Part shown: one piece after another, positions 34,340-44,946 of the stretch
How the letters are laid out: every line of letters starts with the position of its first letter
Numbering within the stretch: the first letter of the stretch is position 1
From: Alloyangia mangrovi
GTDB lineage: Bacteria > Pseudomonadota > Alphaproteobacteria > Rhodobacterales > Rhodobacteraceae
Assembly (NCBI RefSeq): GCF_002300555.2
Contig: NZ_NTHN02000016.1
Coordinates: 1 to 64,000 of the forward strand
Direction: 5' to 3'
DNA: 64,000 nucleotides
Program-made: the position numbers and the translations under genes
The notes under the pieces: generated by a model
What the model was told of the DNA's origin: nothing
Seen by the model: only the letters and a program-made list of their open reading frames with translations
Databases searched by the model: none

Positions 34340-35732
34340 CGCCTTTGCCGACACCCTGAGCCGCGCGCTGCCCGAGGGCGCCCTGCGCCGCGCCGAGCCG
34401 CGCTACCTCGAGGAGCCGCGCGGCCGCTGGCAGGGCATCTCGGGTTGGGTGGCGCTGCCGCGCAGCGTCGAGGAGGTCGCGGCCATCGTCCGCGCCTGCT
34501 CAGAGGCCCGCGTCGGCCTCCTGCCCTACGGCGGCGGTACCGGGCTCGTCGGCGGGCAGATCGCCCCCGAGGGCCCCGCCCCGCTGATCCTCTCGCTCGA
34601 GCGTATGTCGGCCATCCGCGCCACCTACCCCGAGGAGAACGTGCTGGTCGCCGAGGCCGGCGCGGTGCTGGCCGACGTGCAGGCCGCGGCGCTGGCCGTG
34701 AACCGCCTCTTCCCGCTCTCGCTCGCTTCCGAGGGCACCGCGCGTATCGGCGGGCTGCTCTCGACCAACGCCGGCGGGGTCAACGTGCTGCGCTACGGCA
34801 ATGCCCGCGAGCAGGTGCTGGGGCTCGAGGCGGTGCTGCCCGACGGCACGATCTGGCACGGGCTGAAACGGCTGCGCAAGGACAACACCGGCTACGACCT
34901 GCGCGGGCTGCTGCTCGGCGCCGAAGGCACGCTTGGGGTGATCACCGCTGCCGCACTCAAGCTCTCGCCGGTGCCTGCCGCCACCGGTACCGCGCTGCTG
35001 GCCGTCGAGAGCCCCGCCGCCGCCCTCAGCCTGCTTGCGCTCGCCCGCGAGCAGCTTGGCGAGATGGTCAGCGCCTTCGAGCTGATCGGTCGCATGGGGT
35101 TCGAGTTCCTCGCCGAGGCCCTGCCCGAGGTGCGCCAGCCCTTCGCCGAGCCGCCCGCATGGTGCGTGCTGGTCGAGCTCGGACTCGCGCAGGGCATGGC
35201 CCCCGAGACGGCGCTGGAAGCCCTCTTCACCGCTGGCATGGAGGCTGGCCTCGTCAGCGACGGGCTGCTTGCCCAATCCGAGGCGCAGGCGCAGCAGTTC
35301 TGGGAAATTCGCGAACGCATCCCCGAGGCCAACCGCCACATCGGTGCCATCGCCAGCCATGACGTCTCTTTGCCGCTGAGCGCGCTGCCCGAGTTCATCG
35401 ACACCGGGCTGGCGCGGCTGGCGCAGGTCGGCGACTTCCGGGTCAACTGCTTCGGTCACCTCGGCGACGGCAACCTGCATTACAACGTCTTCCCGCCCAA
35501 GGGCCGGAAGAAACAGGACTACCTCGATATCCGTGCCGAGGTGCAGCGCTGCGTGCACGATCTGGTCAATGAGATGGGCGGCTCGGTCAGCGCCGAACAT
35601 GGCATCGGGCGGCTGAAGGTGGACGATCTCGAACGCTACTCCGACCCGGCCAAGCTGGCGGCGATGCGCGCTATCAAGGCGGCGCTCGACCCGGTCGGGA
35701 TCATGAACCCGGGCGCGGTGATCCGGGGCTGA
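34317..35732 (+). CDS. FAD-binding oxidase (GlcD / D-2-hydroxyacid dehydrogenase-like)
   Basis: A 471-residue flavoprotein of the VAO/GlcD type. YGGGTGLVGGQ near residue 73 binds FAD; STNAGGVNVLRYGNAREQVLG near 150 (two parts) and a C-terminal FGHLGDGNLHYN with EHGIGRLK are typical. It oxidises a D-2-hydroxyacid such as D-lactate, glycolate or D-2-hydroxyglutarate. The start at 34317 (MPLNPADD) lies inside the end of the SBF-like gene. Confidence 0.87.
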   Translation: MPLNPADDAFADTLSRALPEGALRRAEPRYLEEPRGRWQGISGWVALPRSVEEVAAIVRACSEARVGLLPYGGGTGLVGGQIAPEGPAPLILSLERMSAIRATYPEENVLVAEAGAVLADVQAAALAVNRLFPLSLASEGTARIGGLLSTNAGGVNVLRYGNAREQVLGLEAVLPDGTIWHGLKRLRKDNTGYDLRGLLLGAEGTLGVITAAALKLSPVPAATGTALLAVESPAAALSLLALAREQLGEMVSAFELIGRMGFEFLAEALPEVRQPFAEPPAWCVLVELGLAQGMAPETALEALFTAGMEAGLVSDGLLAQSEAQAQQFWEIRERIPEANRHIGAIASHDVSLPLSALPEFIDTGLARLAQVGDFRVNCFGHLGDGNLHYNVFPPKGRKKQDYLDIRAEVQRCVHDLVNEMGGSVSAEHGIGRLKVDDLERYSDPAKLAAMRAIKAALDPVGIMNPGAVIRG

Positions 35733-35775
35733 TGCCCGGCACCAGCGGGGCGGCGCAGGGCCGCCCCGGCCATGC

Positions 35776-36106
35776 TCATGCAGGTGACTTGTAGGCCTTC
35801 GCCGCCTTGCCCGCCTTCTTCTGCATTTCCATCAGCTCGTCCGCCGAAAAGGCCCTTACGGTCTGGATGTTGCTCACCATGCCCGAGGCACCGACCCCCA
35901 TCAGGCTGGCCAGAAGGTCGTGCACGTCGGAAACCTCCGCGATCACCATCCAATCGGTCGGCCCGGTCGTGGCGTAGAAGGACAGCATCTTGCCGCCCCC
36001 CCGCCTCGACCACCGAGCGCGCGCCCTCGGCACGGTCGCTGGGATTGGCGATCATGCCCTTCAAGGCCGCCGCCGTGTAGCACCCCGTCACTATGAATGT
36101 CGGCAT
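35776..36106 (-). CDS. GYD domain protein, frame broken at a G7 run
   Basis: About 109 residues after removing one base. The N-terminus MPTFIVTGCYT and the middle FYATTGPTDWMVIAE match the small GYD family (alpha/beta barrel stress-related proteins). The two halves meet at seven C on the + strand (35996-36002); six gives EAGGGKMLSF. The start at 36106 has GGGAGGA upstream. Function is unknown. The break is probably a sequencing error. Confidence 0.75.
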
Positions 36107-36112
36107 ACCGAG

Positions 36113-36187
36113 TCCTCCCGGGTAGGATCCACGGGTCGTCCTCTGCACCACGCAGGCCGGTCCGGCCCGCATCCTCCCGGGTAGAAT
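36113..36187. repeat. Two 16-base direct repeats upstream of GYD gene
   Basis: TCCTCCCGGGTAGgAT at 36113-36128 and TCCTCCCGGGTAGaAT at 36172-36187 are 59 bases apart. The first contains the ribosome site of the GYD gene on the minus strand. Confidence 0.5.
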
Positions 36188-36269
36188 GATACCACAGGCC
36201 ACCCCCGTCGCGGTGACCGGAAGCGTGTCAAACGCCGGGGATCACCTGCCCGGGATCAGGCACCCGGGA

Positions 36270-36692
36270 TCAACGGCAGGTGCGGCTGCCGGTGCGCAAC
36301 GCGCGCTCCGAGCGGATCCTCTCGAGCTCGTCTTCCACCGCGGTGCCGGAATAGACCGCGTCGTCGACGGTGACATCGTCACGCGCGTTGCGCTCGCGCA
36401 GGACGCGGGCGGCGCCCATCGTGTCCCGAGCGTTGCGCAGCACCACGACCCTCTGCAGTTCCGAGGCGCTGGTGCTGCCGCCCATCGCCGCATCGAACTG
36501 GTCGAGCGCGGCAAGCGCCTCGTCATGGCGGCAGGCGATGGCCAGCTCGGTCACCTCCGCGGACATCCCGGCCCCGCTGGCCGGGCCGGCGCTCTGCGGC
36601 GGCGCCGAATGGGTGCAGGCAGCGAGCAGCAGCGGGGCAAGGACCACGACCGCCGAGGCGCCGGTCAGCCGGGACAAGAAGGGCAGATACAT
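36270..36692 (-). CDS. Hypothetical lipoprotein
   Basis: About 140 residues. The signal peptide (YLPFLSRLTGASAVVVLAPL, then LLAAC) ends in the lipobox LAAC. The mature part is helical (EVTELAIACRHDEALAALDQ) with a C-terminal SRTC Cys. A GAGGAAA ribosome site precedes the ATG at 36692; an ATG at 36713 is possible. Family not recognised. Confidence 0.7.
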   Translation of the reverse strand: MYLPFLSRLTGASAVVVLAPLLLAACTHSAPPQSAGPASGAGMSAEVTELAIACRHDEALAALDQFDAAMGGSTSASELQRVVVLRNARDTMGAARVLRERNARDDVTVDDAVYSGTAVEDELERIRSERALRTGSRTCR

Positions 36693-36896
36693 GGTCTTTT
36701 CCTCGTGGTTCATCGTCCTGCGGTCCGCGCGGCAGCCCTGCCCCGCGATCCCGCCTTCTGGATGCTGCGCGGCTTGGCCGATCAATTCAAGGCTGTGGCT
36801 GGCTCCGCCGCAGCAGCGGTGCGCGACAGTGACCCGCCTACCGCGATCAGATAGGTCGGCTGGTCAGAACGGCCAGCACCCCACCGCAGACATGGC

Positions 36897-38298
36897 TCAG
36901 TCCCACCACGGCCCGTGGTGCACGTCCTCGCCATCCACCCGGTCGAATCCGTGGCGGCCGAAGAAATCCCGCTGCGCCTGTATCAGCGCCGCCGTGCCGC
37001 GTGGCTGGCGCAGCGTGTCCCAGAAGGCCAGCGCCGAGCCGAGCACCGGCAGCGGGTAGCCCGCCGCAATCCCCCCCCGAGACCAGCCGGCGCAGCGCCG
37101 GGATGCCCGCGTCGAGCACCGGCGCGAAGCGCGGCGCGAGGAAGAGCTGCCCCTCGGGCGGGCTCTCGCGGAAGGCGTCGGAAATGTCATCGAGCAGCCG
37201 CGCCCGGATGATGCAGCCCGCGCGCCAGATCTCGGCGATGCGGGCGAAGTCGAGCTGCCAGCCATATTCGGCAGAGGCGGCGGCAAGGATGCGGAATCCC
37301 TGCGCGTACTCGAGGATGCGCGCCGCTAGCAGAGCCGCCTCCAGCTCCTCGAAGTCCGGTGTGAACCCGGCCCGGTCCGCGCCGAGCGCCGCGCCCGCGA
37401 CCTCGCGCAGGTCCTTCTCGGCAGACCAGGCCCGCGCCGCGACGGCGCCCTCGATCATCGTCGCCGACTGGCCAAGCGTCACCGCCTCGATGGCGGTCCA
37501 GCGCCCGGTGCCCTTTTGCCCTGCACGGTCGAGGATGGCATCCACCATCGGCCCCTCGCCCAGCGGGTCGTCATAGGAGAGCACGGTGCCGGTGATCTCG
37601 AAGAGGTAACTCTCCAGCGGGCCGTCGTTCCAGCGCGCGAACTGCGCGCCGATCTCGGACGGCGACAGCCCCGCGCCATGGCGCAGCAGCTCGTAGATCT
37701 CGGCGATCATCTGCATGTCGGCATATTCGATGCCATTGTGCACGGTCTTGACGAAATGCCCCGCCCCGTCCGGCCCCATGCGGTCGGCACAGGGGGCGCC
37801 GTCGAACTGCGCGGCGATCCTCGACAGGATCGGCTGCAGCCCAACCCAGCTTTCCTCGGAGCCACCAAACATCATCGACGGGCCATGCCGCGCGCCCTCC
37901 TCGCCGCCCGAGACGCCGAGGCCGACGAAATGCAGCCCATGCTCGGCGAGGAGCGCGCTGCGGGCGCGGGTCGCGTGGAAATCGGCGTTGCCCGCGTCGA
38001 TCACCGTGTCGCCCTCGGCGAGCAACGGGATCACCTGCGCGAGGAAGTCATCCATCGGTCCGGTCGAGGGGATCATCGCCAGCAGCAGCCGCGGTCTCGG
38101 CAGCGCGGCGATCAGCTCTTCCAGAGTGCCGAGCGCGGTCACATGCGCCGCGAAGGGTGCGGCGCGGGTCATGAACTCGGCGATCGGCCCCGCACTGCGG
38201 TTCGACACGGCGATGTCGATGCCCTTGTCGGCCATGTTGAGCGCCAGCGCCGCCCCCATCGTGCCCAATCCGTAAATGCCGATCTGCGGGTCTGCCAT
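36897..38298 (-). CDS. gnd: 6-phosphogluconate dehydrogenase (decarboxylating), frame broken at a G8 run
   Basis: About 466 residues after removing one base. The N-terminal GLGTMGAALALNMADKG binds NADP, GVSGGEEGARHGPS and KTVHNGIEYADMQ (catalytic Lys) follow, and in the second frame IAAGYPLPVLGSALAFWD and RGTAALIQAQRDFFGRHGF are the family C-terminus. It makes ribulose 5-phosphate in the pentose-phosphate pathway. The shift is at eight C on the + strand (37071-37078); seven keeps frame. Start at 38298 (MADPQIGIYG). The break is probably a sequencing error. Confidence 0.88.
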
Positions 38299-38450
38299 GG
38301 ACGCCTCCTGTGTCTCTGCCGCGAAAGGTAGCGATAACAGGCCCCGAGGCAAGCCGCCGCCACGCGCCCGCGATGCACAGCCGCTGTGCATCCCCCGTGC
38401 ACGGGACCAGCCACCGCCAAAGACGCCGGAAGCCGGGCCCTGCCGCCCGG

Positions 38451-38512
38451 CTTCTTCTCTTTCAAAATACGCCGGGGGAACCCGCCGCAAGGCGGGCGGG
38501 GGCGGAGCCCCC
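38451..38512 (+). repeat. Dispersed two-hairpin element, copy G (degenerate)
   Basis: CTTCTTCTctttcAAAATA then CGCCGGGGG, followed by hairpin 1 (CCCGCC gcaa GGCGGG) and hairpin 2 (GGGGGC gga GCCCCC). It lies between gnd and argF. Confidence 0.75.
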
Positions 38513-38529
38513 TGCCCGCGTCACGCGGA

Positions 38530-39457
<928 letters not shown>

Positions 39458-39488
39458 CTGTTGGGTCTTTTTGTTGGGCCGGGGACTC

Positions 39489-39549
39489 GGGGCGCTGCCC
39501 CCGTCCGCCATGCGGCGGACTCCCCCGGGATATTTTGGCCTAGAAGAAA
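39489..39549 (-). repeat. Dispersed two-hairpin element, copy B
   Basis: Read on the minus strand: TTTCTTCTAGG, CCA, AAATATCCCGGGGG, hairpin 1 (GTCCGCC gcat GGCGGAC), hairpin 2 (GGGGC agc GCCCC). It begins 12 bases after the argD stop and lies in the argD-argF gap. Confidence 0.9.
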
Positions 39550-39561
39550 CTCAGGCGGTGC

Positions 39562-40752
39562 TCAGGCGGTCACCTCGGCGGCAACCTCCAGAGCGGTGGC
39601 GGTGGCGTCGAGACGGCCGACCGCCTCGGCGATCTCCTCCTCGGTGATGGTCAACGCGGGCAGAAGGCGCACCACATTGTCCGCCGCGGGCACGGTGATC
39701 ACCAGCTGCTCGTAGCCGGCCTTGACGAAATCGCCCGGGGCGACCTTGGTCTTGAGCCCGATCATCAGCCCCTGGCCGCGAACCTCCTCGAAGATGTCGG
39801 GGTGGCTGGCGATGAGTCCCTCGAGCTTCTGGCGCAGCAGGCCGCCCTTGCGGCCGACCTCCTCGAGGAAGCCCTCTGCGGTGAGCACGTCCATCACCGC
39901 GCCGCCGACAGCGCAGCCGAGCGGGTTGCCGCCATAGGTCGAGCCATGGGTGCCGACGGTCATGCCCGAGGCGGCCTCTTCGGTGGCCAGCACGGCGCCG
40001 AGGGGGAAGCCGCCGCCGATCCCCTTGGCGACCATCATGATATCCGGCGTGATGCCTGCGAATTCATGGGCGAAGAGACGCCCGGTCCGGCCCATGCCGC
40101 ATTGCACCTCGTCGAGGATCAGCAGGATATCCTTGTCGTCGCAGAGCTTGCGCAGCGCCTTCAGCTGGTCGTCGGGCAGCGGGCGAATGCCGCCCTCGCC
40201 CTGGATCGGTTCGATGAGGATGGCGCCGGTGTGCGCGTCGATGGCCGCCTCGATGGCGTTCATGTCGCCGAAGGGCAGATGCTTGAAGCCGGGCAGGATC
40301 GGCCCGAAGCCCTTGACCATCTTCTCGCTGCCCGCCGCGGCGATGCCCGCCGAGGAGCGGCCGTGGAACGAGCCGGTGAAGGCGATGATGTCGGTCTTCT
40401 CGGGGTGCCCCTTCTCGTACCAGTACTTGCGCGCCATCTTCACCGCGAGCTCGCAGCTCTCGGTGCCGGAGTTGGTGAAGAAGACGGTGTCGGCGAAGGT
40501 GGCGGCCACGAGCTTGTCGGCAAGCGCCTGCTGCTGCGGGATCTCGTAGAGGTTCGAGACATGCCAGAGGTTCTGCGCCTGCTCGGTCAGCGCCGCCACC
40601 AGTGTGGGGTGGGCGTGGCCGAGCGCGTTCACCGCGATGCCGCTGCCGAGATCGAGAAAGCGTCGTCCGTCCTCCTCGATCAGCCAGCAGCCTTCGCCCT
40701 TCACGAAGTGAAGCGGGGCGCGCGAATAGGTCGGCAGGACGGAGGGGGTCAT
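39562..40752 (-). CDS. argD: Acetylornithine aminotransferase
   Basis: A 396-residue class-III PLP aminotransferase. FTNSGTESCELA near residue 96, FHGRSSAGIAAAGSEK, ILIEPIQGEGG, LDEVQCGMGRTG and the PLP lysine in MMVAKGIGGG are in order. It makes N-acetylornithine and can act as succinyldiaminopimelate aminotransferase. It is the first gene of the argD-argF unit. Start at 40752 (MTPSVLPTYSRAP). Confidence 0.95.
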   Translation of the reverse strand: MTPSVLPTYSRAPLHFVKGEGCWLIEEDGRRFLDLGSGIAVNALGHAHPTLVAALTEQAQNLWHVSNLYEIPQQQALADKLVAATFADTVFFTNSGTESCELAVKMARKYWYEKGHPEKTDIIAFTGSFHGRSSAGIAAAGSEKMVKGFGPILPGFKHLPFGDMNAIEAAIDAHTGAILIEPIQGEGGIRPLPDDQLKALRKLCDDKDILLILDEVQCGMGRTGRLFAHEFAGITPDIMMVAKGIGGGFPLGAVLATEEAASGMTVGTHGSTYGGNPLGCAVGGAVMDVLTAEGFLEEVGRKGGLLRQKLEGLIASHPDIFEEVRGQGLMIGLKTKVAPGDFVKAGYEQLVITVPAADNVVRLLPALTITEEEIAEAVGRLDATATALEVAAEVTA

Positions 40753-40939
40753 GGGGGCTTCCTCTGCAATGAGGCCCGATTGGTGCCAAGGGCCCGGGGC
40801 CAAGTCAAGTTTTCAAGGGAGTGTCTGACGGACAAACGAAGAGACGCGCCCGGATTGGGCACGGCGGGAGGAGCTCAGGCTCGTCGGATTCGGATCGCTA
40901 GCGTCATGCGCAGGCTCTTGCCGGGTTTCCCCGCGTAAA

Positions 40940-41728
40940 TCAAGCGCCTTGCGCGGATAGGCCCGCAAACGGGTCGTCCGGGTAACCGACGCCCATCAGG
41001 TAGAGCCCGTCCGGCGGGCAGACCGGCCCGCAGGCGGCGCGGTCGGCGGCCTCAAGCGCGGCCCTGACGTCCGAGGGCGCCCAGCTGCCCGCGCCGACCC
41101 GCTCGAGCGTGCCGACGATCGAGCGCACCTGGTTGTGCAGGAAGCTGCGCGCCCGCAGGTGGAAGTGAAATTCGGTGCCGGCCCCGGTCTCGACTTGCTC
41201 GATCCGGCACGCGTCCAGCGTCTTCACCGGCGAGGCGGCCTGGCACATGGTCGAACGGAAGGTGGTGAAGTCGTGCAAGCCGATGAGATGTGCCGCACCC
41301 TCGCGCATGGCCTCGAGCGACAGCGGGTTCATCACCCGCCAGACCTGCCCCTTCTCCAGTGTCGAGGGCGCGCGGCGGACCAGAACGCGGAAAAGATAGC
41401 GCCGCTCCATCGCCGAGAAGCGCGCGTGCCAGTCGTCCTCGACCGCCGCGCAGGCGCGGATCGCCACCGGCGCGGGTTTGAGGTGGAAGTTCAGCGCCTC
41501 GCCAAGGCGGAACGGGTCCCAGGCCTTGTCCATGTCGCAATGCGCCACCTGCCCGCGCGCGTGGACGCCCGCGTCGGTGCGCCCCGCGGCGGCGATGGTG
41601 TGCTCGCGCTTTTCGAGTTTGCCGAGCGCAGCCTCGATCGCCCCCTGAACCGAGGGTTGATCCGCCTGACGCTGCCAGCCCGCGAAGGGCCCGCCGTCAT
41701 ATTCCACCAAAAGCGCGTATCTGGGCAT
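40940..41728 (-). CDS. truA: tRNA pseudouridine(38-40) synthase TruA
   Basis: A 262-residue pseudouridine synthase. The catalytic Asp is in [14 protein letters not shown] (near residue 52), [11 protein letters not shown] and [18 protein letters not shown] follow. It modifies the anticodon arm of many tRNAs. The start at 41728 ([12 protein letters not shown]) matches the family N-terminus. A repeat copy lies upstream, in the divergent region with ycjX. Confidence 0.96.
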   Translation of the reverse strand: MPRYALLVEYDGGPFAGWQRQADQPSVQGAIEAALGKLEKREHTIAAAGRTDAGVHARGQVAHCDMDKAWDPFRLGEALNFHLKPAPVAIRACAAVEDDWHARFSAMERRYLFRVLVRRAPSTLEKGQVWRVMNPLSLEAMREGAAHLIGLHDFTTFRSTMCQAASPVKTLDACRIEQVETGAGTEFHFHLRARSFLHNQVRSIVGTLERVGAGSWAPSDVRAALEAADRAACGPVCPPDGLYLMGVGYPDDPFAGLSAQGA

Positions 41729-41782
41729 GCGGAGCCCCTTAGCGCGCCGCCGCGCGTCCATCAATCCCCGCCGCGGCCCGGG

Positions 41783-41851
41783 CTTTCTTCTAGGTCCAAA
41801 TATCCCGGGGGTGAATTCGCGCAGCGAAGAGGGCAGGCGACCCGCCTGCCC
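41783..41851 (+). repeat. Dispersed two-hairpin element, copy C
   Basis: CTTTCTTCTAGG, TCC, AAATATCCCGGGGG, then hairpin 1 (TTCGC gca GCGAA) and hairpin 2 (GGGCAGGC gaccc GCCTGCCC). It lies between divergent truA and ycjX. Confidence 0.88.
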
Positions 41852-41932
41852 CGCCCCCTCCCGCCCCGAGGCACTGGCATCCCGCCCGCTGCGCCTCTAT
41901 CTCTAGGGAAACGCAGAACGAGGGACGCCGCC

Positions 41933-43360
41933 TTGGTCATCGGAACCATCGCCGACACGCTCACCCGCGGGGTCGGCAACGTCACCGACACGCTGTCGGA
42001 AACCTTCTTCGAGCCGGTCGTGCGGATTGGCGTGACCGGGCTGTCGCGCGCCGGCAAGACCGTGTTCATCACCTCGCTGGTCGCCAACCTGCTCGACCGC
42101 GGGCGGATGCCGCAGCTCGCCGCCGAGGCGGAATCGCGCATCCTCACCGCCTACCTGCAGCCGCAGCCCGACGACACCGTGGCGCGCTTCGATTACGAGA
42201 GCCACCTTGCCGCGCTCACCGCGCGCGCGCCGCGCTGGCCCGACAGCACCCGCGCCGTCTCGGAACTGCGGCTCTCGCTGAGGGTGCGCCCGACCGGGCT
42301 CCTGGCCGGGTTGCAGGGGCCGCGCACCGTGCATCTCGACATCGTCGACTATCCCGGCGAATGGCTTCTCGATCTCGGCCTGCTGGAGCAAAGTTTCGAG
42401 AACTGGACAGACGCGACGCTGAAGCGCCTGCCGCAGCGGCCGGGGTCCGAGCCCTTCCTGTCGCTGCTCGGCGGGGTTGATCCCAACGAGGAGTTCTCCG
42501 AGCCCAAAGCCAAGGCGCTCGCGGAGACCTTTACCGGCGCGCTGCAAACCGCGCGCGAGGCGGGGTTCTCCGACTGCACCCCGGGACGCTTCCTACTGCC
42601 CGGCGAGAAGGCCGGAAGCCCGGCACTGACTTTCGCGCCGATGCCAAAGCCCGACAGCCCTGCCCGCCGGGGCCTCTGGCGCGAGATGGAGCGGCGCTTC
42701 GAGGCGTACAAGTCGCAGATCGTGAAGCCCTTCTTCCGCGATCATTTCTCGCGCATCGATCGGCAGATCGTGCTGGTCGATGCGCTTGGCGCGATCCACG
42801 CCGGCCCGCCGGCGCTCGACGACCTGCGGCGCACCATGGCGGGAATCCTCAAGGCCTTCCGTCCCGGCTCGAACGCCTGGCTGACACAGCTCCTGCGCGG
42901 GCGGCGGGTCGAGAAGATACTCTTTGCCGCGACAAAGGCCGACCATCTGCACCACAGCCAGCACCAGCGCCTGACCGCCATCATGGAGGCGCTGACCCGC
43001 GAGGCACGCGACCGGGCGCGCTTTGCCGGGGCCGAGACCTCGGCCATGTCGATCGCCGCGCTGCGCGCCACGGTGGAGCAGACCCTGCCGCACAATGGCA
43101 GCGAGCTCGACTGCGTGCGCGGCACGCTGCTCAACCCCGACGGCTCGCGCGGGCGGCAGGCGGCCTTCTACCCCGGTGCGCTGCCCGAGGACCCGGCGCA
43201 TCTGCTCACCCCGGCGCGTGAGGGCGCGACGGGCTGGCTCGACGCCGATTACGAGATCATGCGCTTCGCGCCGGCGCCGCTGACTCTGAAGCCCGGCGAG
43301 GGCCCGCCCCACATCCGCCTCGACCGGGCCGCGCAGTTCCTGGTGGGGGATCGGCTGTGA
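41933..43360 (+). CDS. YcjX family P-loop protein
   Basis: A 475-residue YcjX/DUF463 protein. The P-loop GLSRAGKTVF is near residue 37, IVDYPGEWLLDLGLL near 138 is a conserved switch-like region, and FAATKADHLHHSQHQRL near 330 fits the base-specificity NKxD-like motif. It is a stress-related P-loop NTPase that pairs with YcjF at the inner membrane. The likely start is a TTG at 41933 (reads MVIGTIAD) with GAGGGA upstream; no ATG is near. The stop overlaps the GNAT gene (GTGA). Confidence 0.85.
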   Translation: MVIGTIADTLTRGVGNVTDTLSETFFEPVVRIGVTGLSRAGKTVFITSLVANLLDRGRMPQLAAEAESRILTAYLQPQPDDTVARFDYESHLAALTARAPRWPDSTRAVSELRLSLRVRPTGLLAGLQGPRTVHLDIVDYPGEWLLDLGLLEQSFENWTDATLKRLPQRPGSEPFLSLLGGVDPNEEFSEPKAKALAETFTGALQTAREAGFSDCTPGRFLLPGEKAGSPALTFAPMPKPDSPARRGLWREMERRFEAYKSQIVKPFFRDHFSRIDRQIVLVDALGAIHAGPPALDDLRRTMAGILKAFRPGSNAWLTQLLRGRRVEKILFAATKADHLHHSQHQRLTAIMEALTREARDRARFAGAETSAMSIAALRATVEQTLPHNGSELDCVRGTLLNPDGSRGRQAAFYPGALPEDPAHLLTPAREGATGWLDADYEIMRFAPAPLTLKPGEGPPHIRLDRAAQFLVGDRL

Positions 43361-43827
43361 ACCCTCAGCTGCGCCCCGCCCGCCCCATGGACGCCGGCAG
43401 CCTCGGCACGATGATCACCGATGCGGTGGCCGCGCACGCCTGGAAGCCCACGCTACACAGCGGCGCCGAGGACATCGCCCATGCCGGCACGATGATCGAG
43501 CGCGGCTGGGTCACCGTCGCCGAAACCCCGGGCGGCGCGCTGCTGGGGTTCCTCGCCCGCGAGGGCGCCTACGTGCACGCGCTCTTCGTCACGCCGGAGG
43601 CCCAGGGATGCGGCATCGGCAGGACGCTGCTCGAGGACGCCCAGCGCACCGCCCGGCGGCTGGAACTCTGGACCTTCCTTGCCAACAACCGCGCCCAGCG
43701 CTTCTACGAGCGGGCGGGCTTTGCCGTGACCCGGCGTGGCGACGGCTCGGCCAACGAAGAGGGCCTGCCCGATCTCTTCTACGTCTGGGAGGCGCCCGCC
43801 TCCCGCAGCATGGAGGCCCGCCGATGA
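43357..43827 (+). CDS. GNAT family N-acetyltransferase
   Basis: A 156-residue acetyltransferase. ALFVTPEAQGCGIGRTLLE near residue 75 (two parts; Q-x-x-GIG/A acetyl-CoA loop), and NNRAQRFYERAGF near 110 is the C-terminal GNAT signature. A GTG start overlaps the ycjX stop, and its own stop overlaps the ycjF start by 4 bases. This placement between ycjX and ycjF suggests it works with them; substrate unknown. Confidence 0.88.
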   Translation: MNPQLRPARPMDAGSLGTMITDAVAAHAWKPTLHSGAEDIAHAGTMIERGWVTVAETPGGALLGFLAREGAYVHALFVTPEAQGCGIGRTLLEDAQRTARRLELWTFLANNRAQRFYERAGFAVTRRGDGSANEEGLPDLFYVWEAPASRSMEARR

Positions 43828-44858
43828 GCGATCTCCCGCCCGAAGGCCCGCGCAAGCAGGGCCCGATCCTTTTCGACCTCGACGAACAGCAGCCGGCCCT
43901 CACCCCCTCCGAGGCACCGCCTGTGCCCGAGCCCGATCTGCCGGGCCCGCAGGGGAAGGCGATGACCACCGCCGCGGCGCTGGCCGCACGGCGACCGTCG
44001 AAGCTGGCGCGCTGGTTCTGGGCGCTTGCGGGCACGCTGGTCTCGGCGCTGATCTCGATCGCCGCCTGGCGCTTCGCCATGGACCTCATCGCCTCGGTGC
44101 CGCTGCTCGGGCTCGCCGTGTCTGTGCTGATGGGGCTGGTGGTGCTGGTCGGGCTTGCCATCGTGGTCAAGGAGCTTGCCGCCATGTCGCGGCTCGCCAA
44201 GGTCGATGCGCTGCACCGGGCCGCCGATGCGGCGCTGGCTTCGGATGACCTCAAGGCCGCGCGCAAGGTGGTGGACCAGCTCTCGAGCCTCTACGCCGGG
44301 CGCGAGGACACGCGCTGGGGCCGCGAGCGGCTGAAGGAGCGCGGCGCCGAGGTCTTCGACGCCTCGGGGCTGATCGGCCTGGCCGAAAACGAATTGCTGG
44401 CACCGCTCGATACCGCAGCCCGGCGCGAGGTCGAGGCCTCGGCCCGGCAGGTGGCAACGGTGACGGCGCTGGTGCCGCTGGCGCTGGCCGACGTGATCGC
44501 GGCGCTTTCCTCCAACCTTCGGATGATCCGCCGCATCGCCGAGATCTACGGCGGGCGCTCGGGCACTTTGGGCAGCTGGCGCCTGACGCGGGCGGTGATG
44601 TCGCATCTGGTGGCCACGGGCGCCGTGGCGGTGGGTGACGACATGCTCGAGCCGGTGCTCGGTGGCGGCCTGCTCGGCAAGCTCTCGCGCCGCTTCGGCG
44701 AAGGGCTCGTGAACGGCGCGCTGACCGCGCGCGTTGGCGTCGCTGCCATCGAGGTCTGCCGCCCCCTGCCGTTCACCCGCCGCAAGCGCCCCTCGGTGCG
44801 CGAGATCATCCGCACCGCGCTGGCCGGCTTCGTGATCAAGGAGAGCGGCAAGGGCTGA
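43824..44858 (+). CDS. YcjF family (TIGR01620/DUF697) membrane protein
   Basis: A 344-residue protein. A Pro-rich cytosolic N-terminus (about 1-60) is followed by two membrane helices (FWALAGTLVSALISIAAW and LLGLAVSVLMGLVVLVGLAIVV) and a C-terminal helical region with VTALVPLALADVIAALSSNLRMIRRIAEIYGGR (two parts), typical of DUF697. It is the membrane partner of YcjX. The start at 43824 overlaps the GNAT stop (ATGA). Confidence 0.86.
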   Translation: MSDLPPEGPRKQGPILFDLDEQQPALTPSEAPPVPEPDLPGPQGKAMTTAAALAARRPSKLARWFWALAGTLVSALISIAAWRFAMDLIASVPLLGLAVSVLMGLVVLVGLAIVVKELAAMSRLAKVDALHRAADAALASDDLKAARKVVDQLSSLYAGREDTRWGRERLKERGAEVFDASGLIGLAENELLAPLDTAARREVEASARQVATVTALVPLALADVIAALSSNLRMIRRIAEIYGGRSGTLGSWRLTRAVMSHLVATGAVAVGDDMLEPVLGGGLLGKLSRRFGEGLVNGALTARVGVAAIEVCRPLPFTRRKRPSVREIIRTALAGFVIKESGKG

Positions 44859-44946
44859 GCCCGGCTCTTCCAAATTCATATCATCCGGCACCACGTCACG
44901 CGCCGGCTCACGCTTGGGCCGCGGTACCTTTCAATGGATGCGGGGG

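Noticed and set aside
36113-36187. CRISPR-like or mobile direct repeat
   Set aside because: Only two short copies; one is simply the GYD ribosome-site region. Listed as a repeat, with no further claim.
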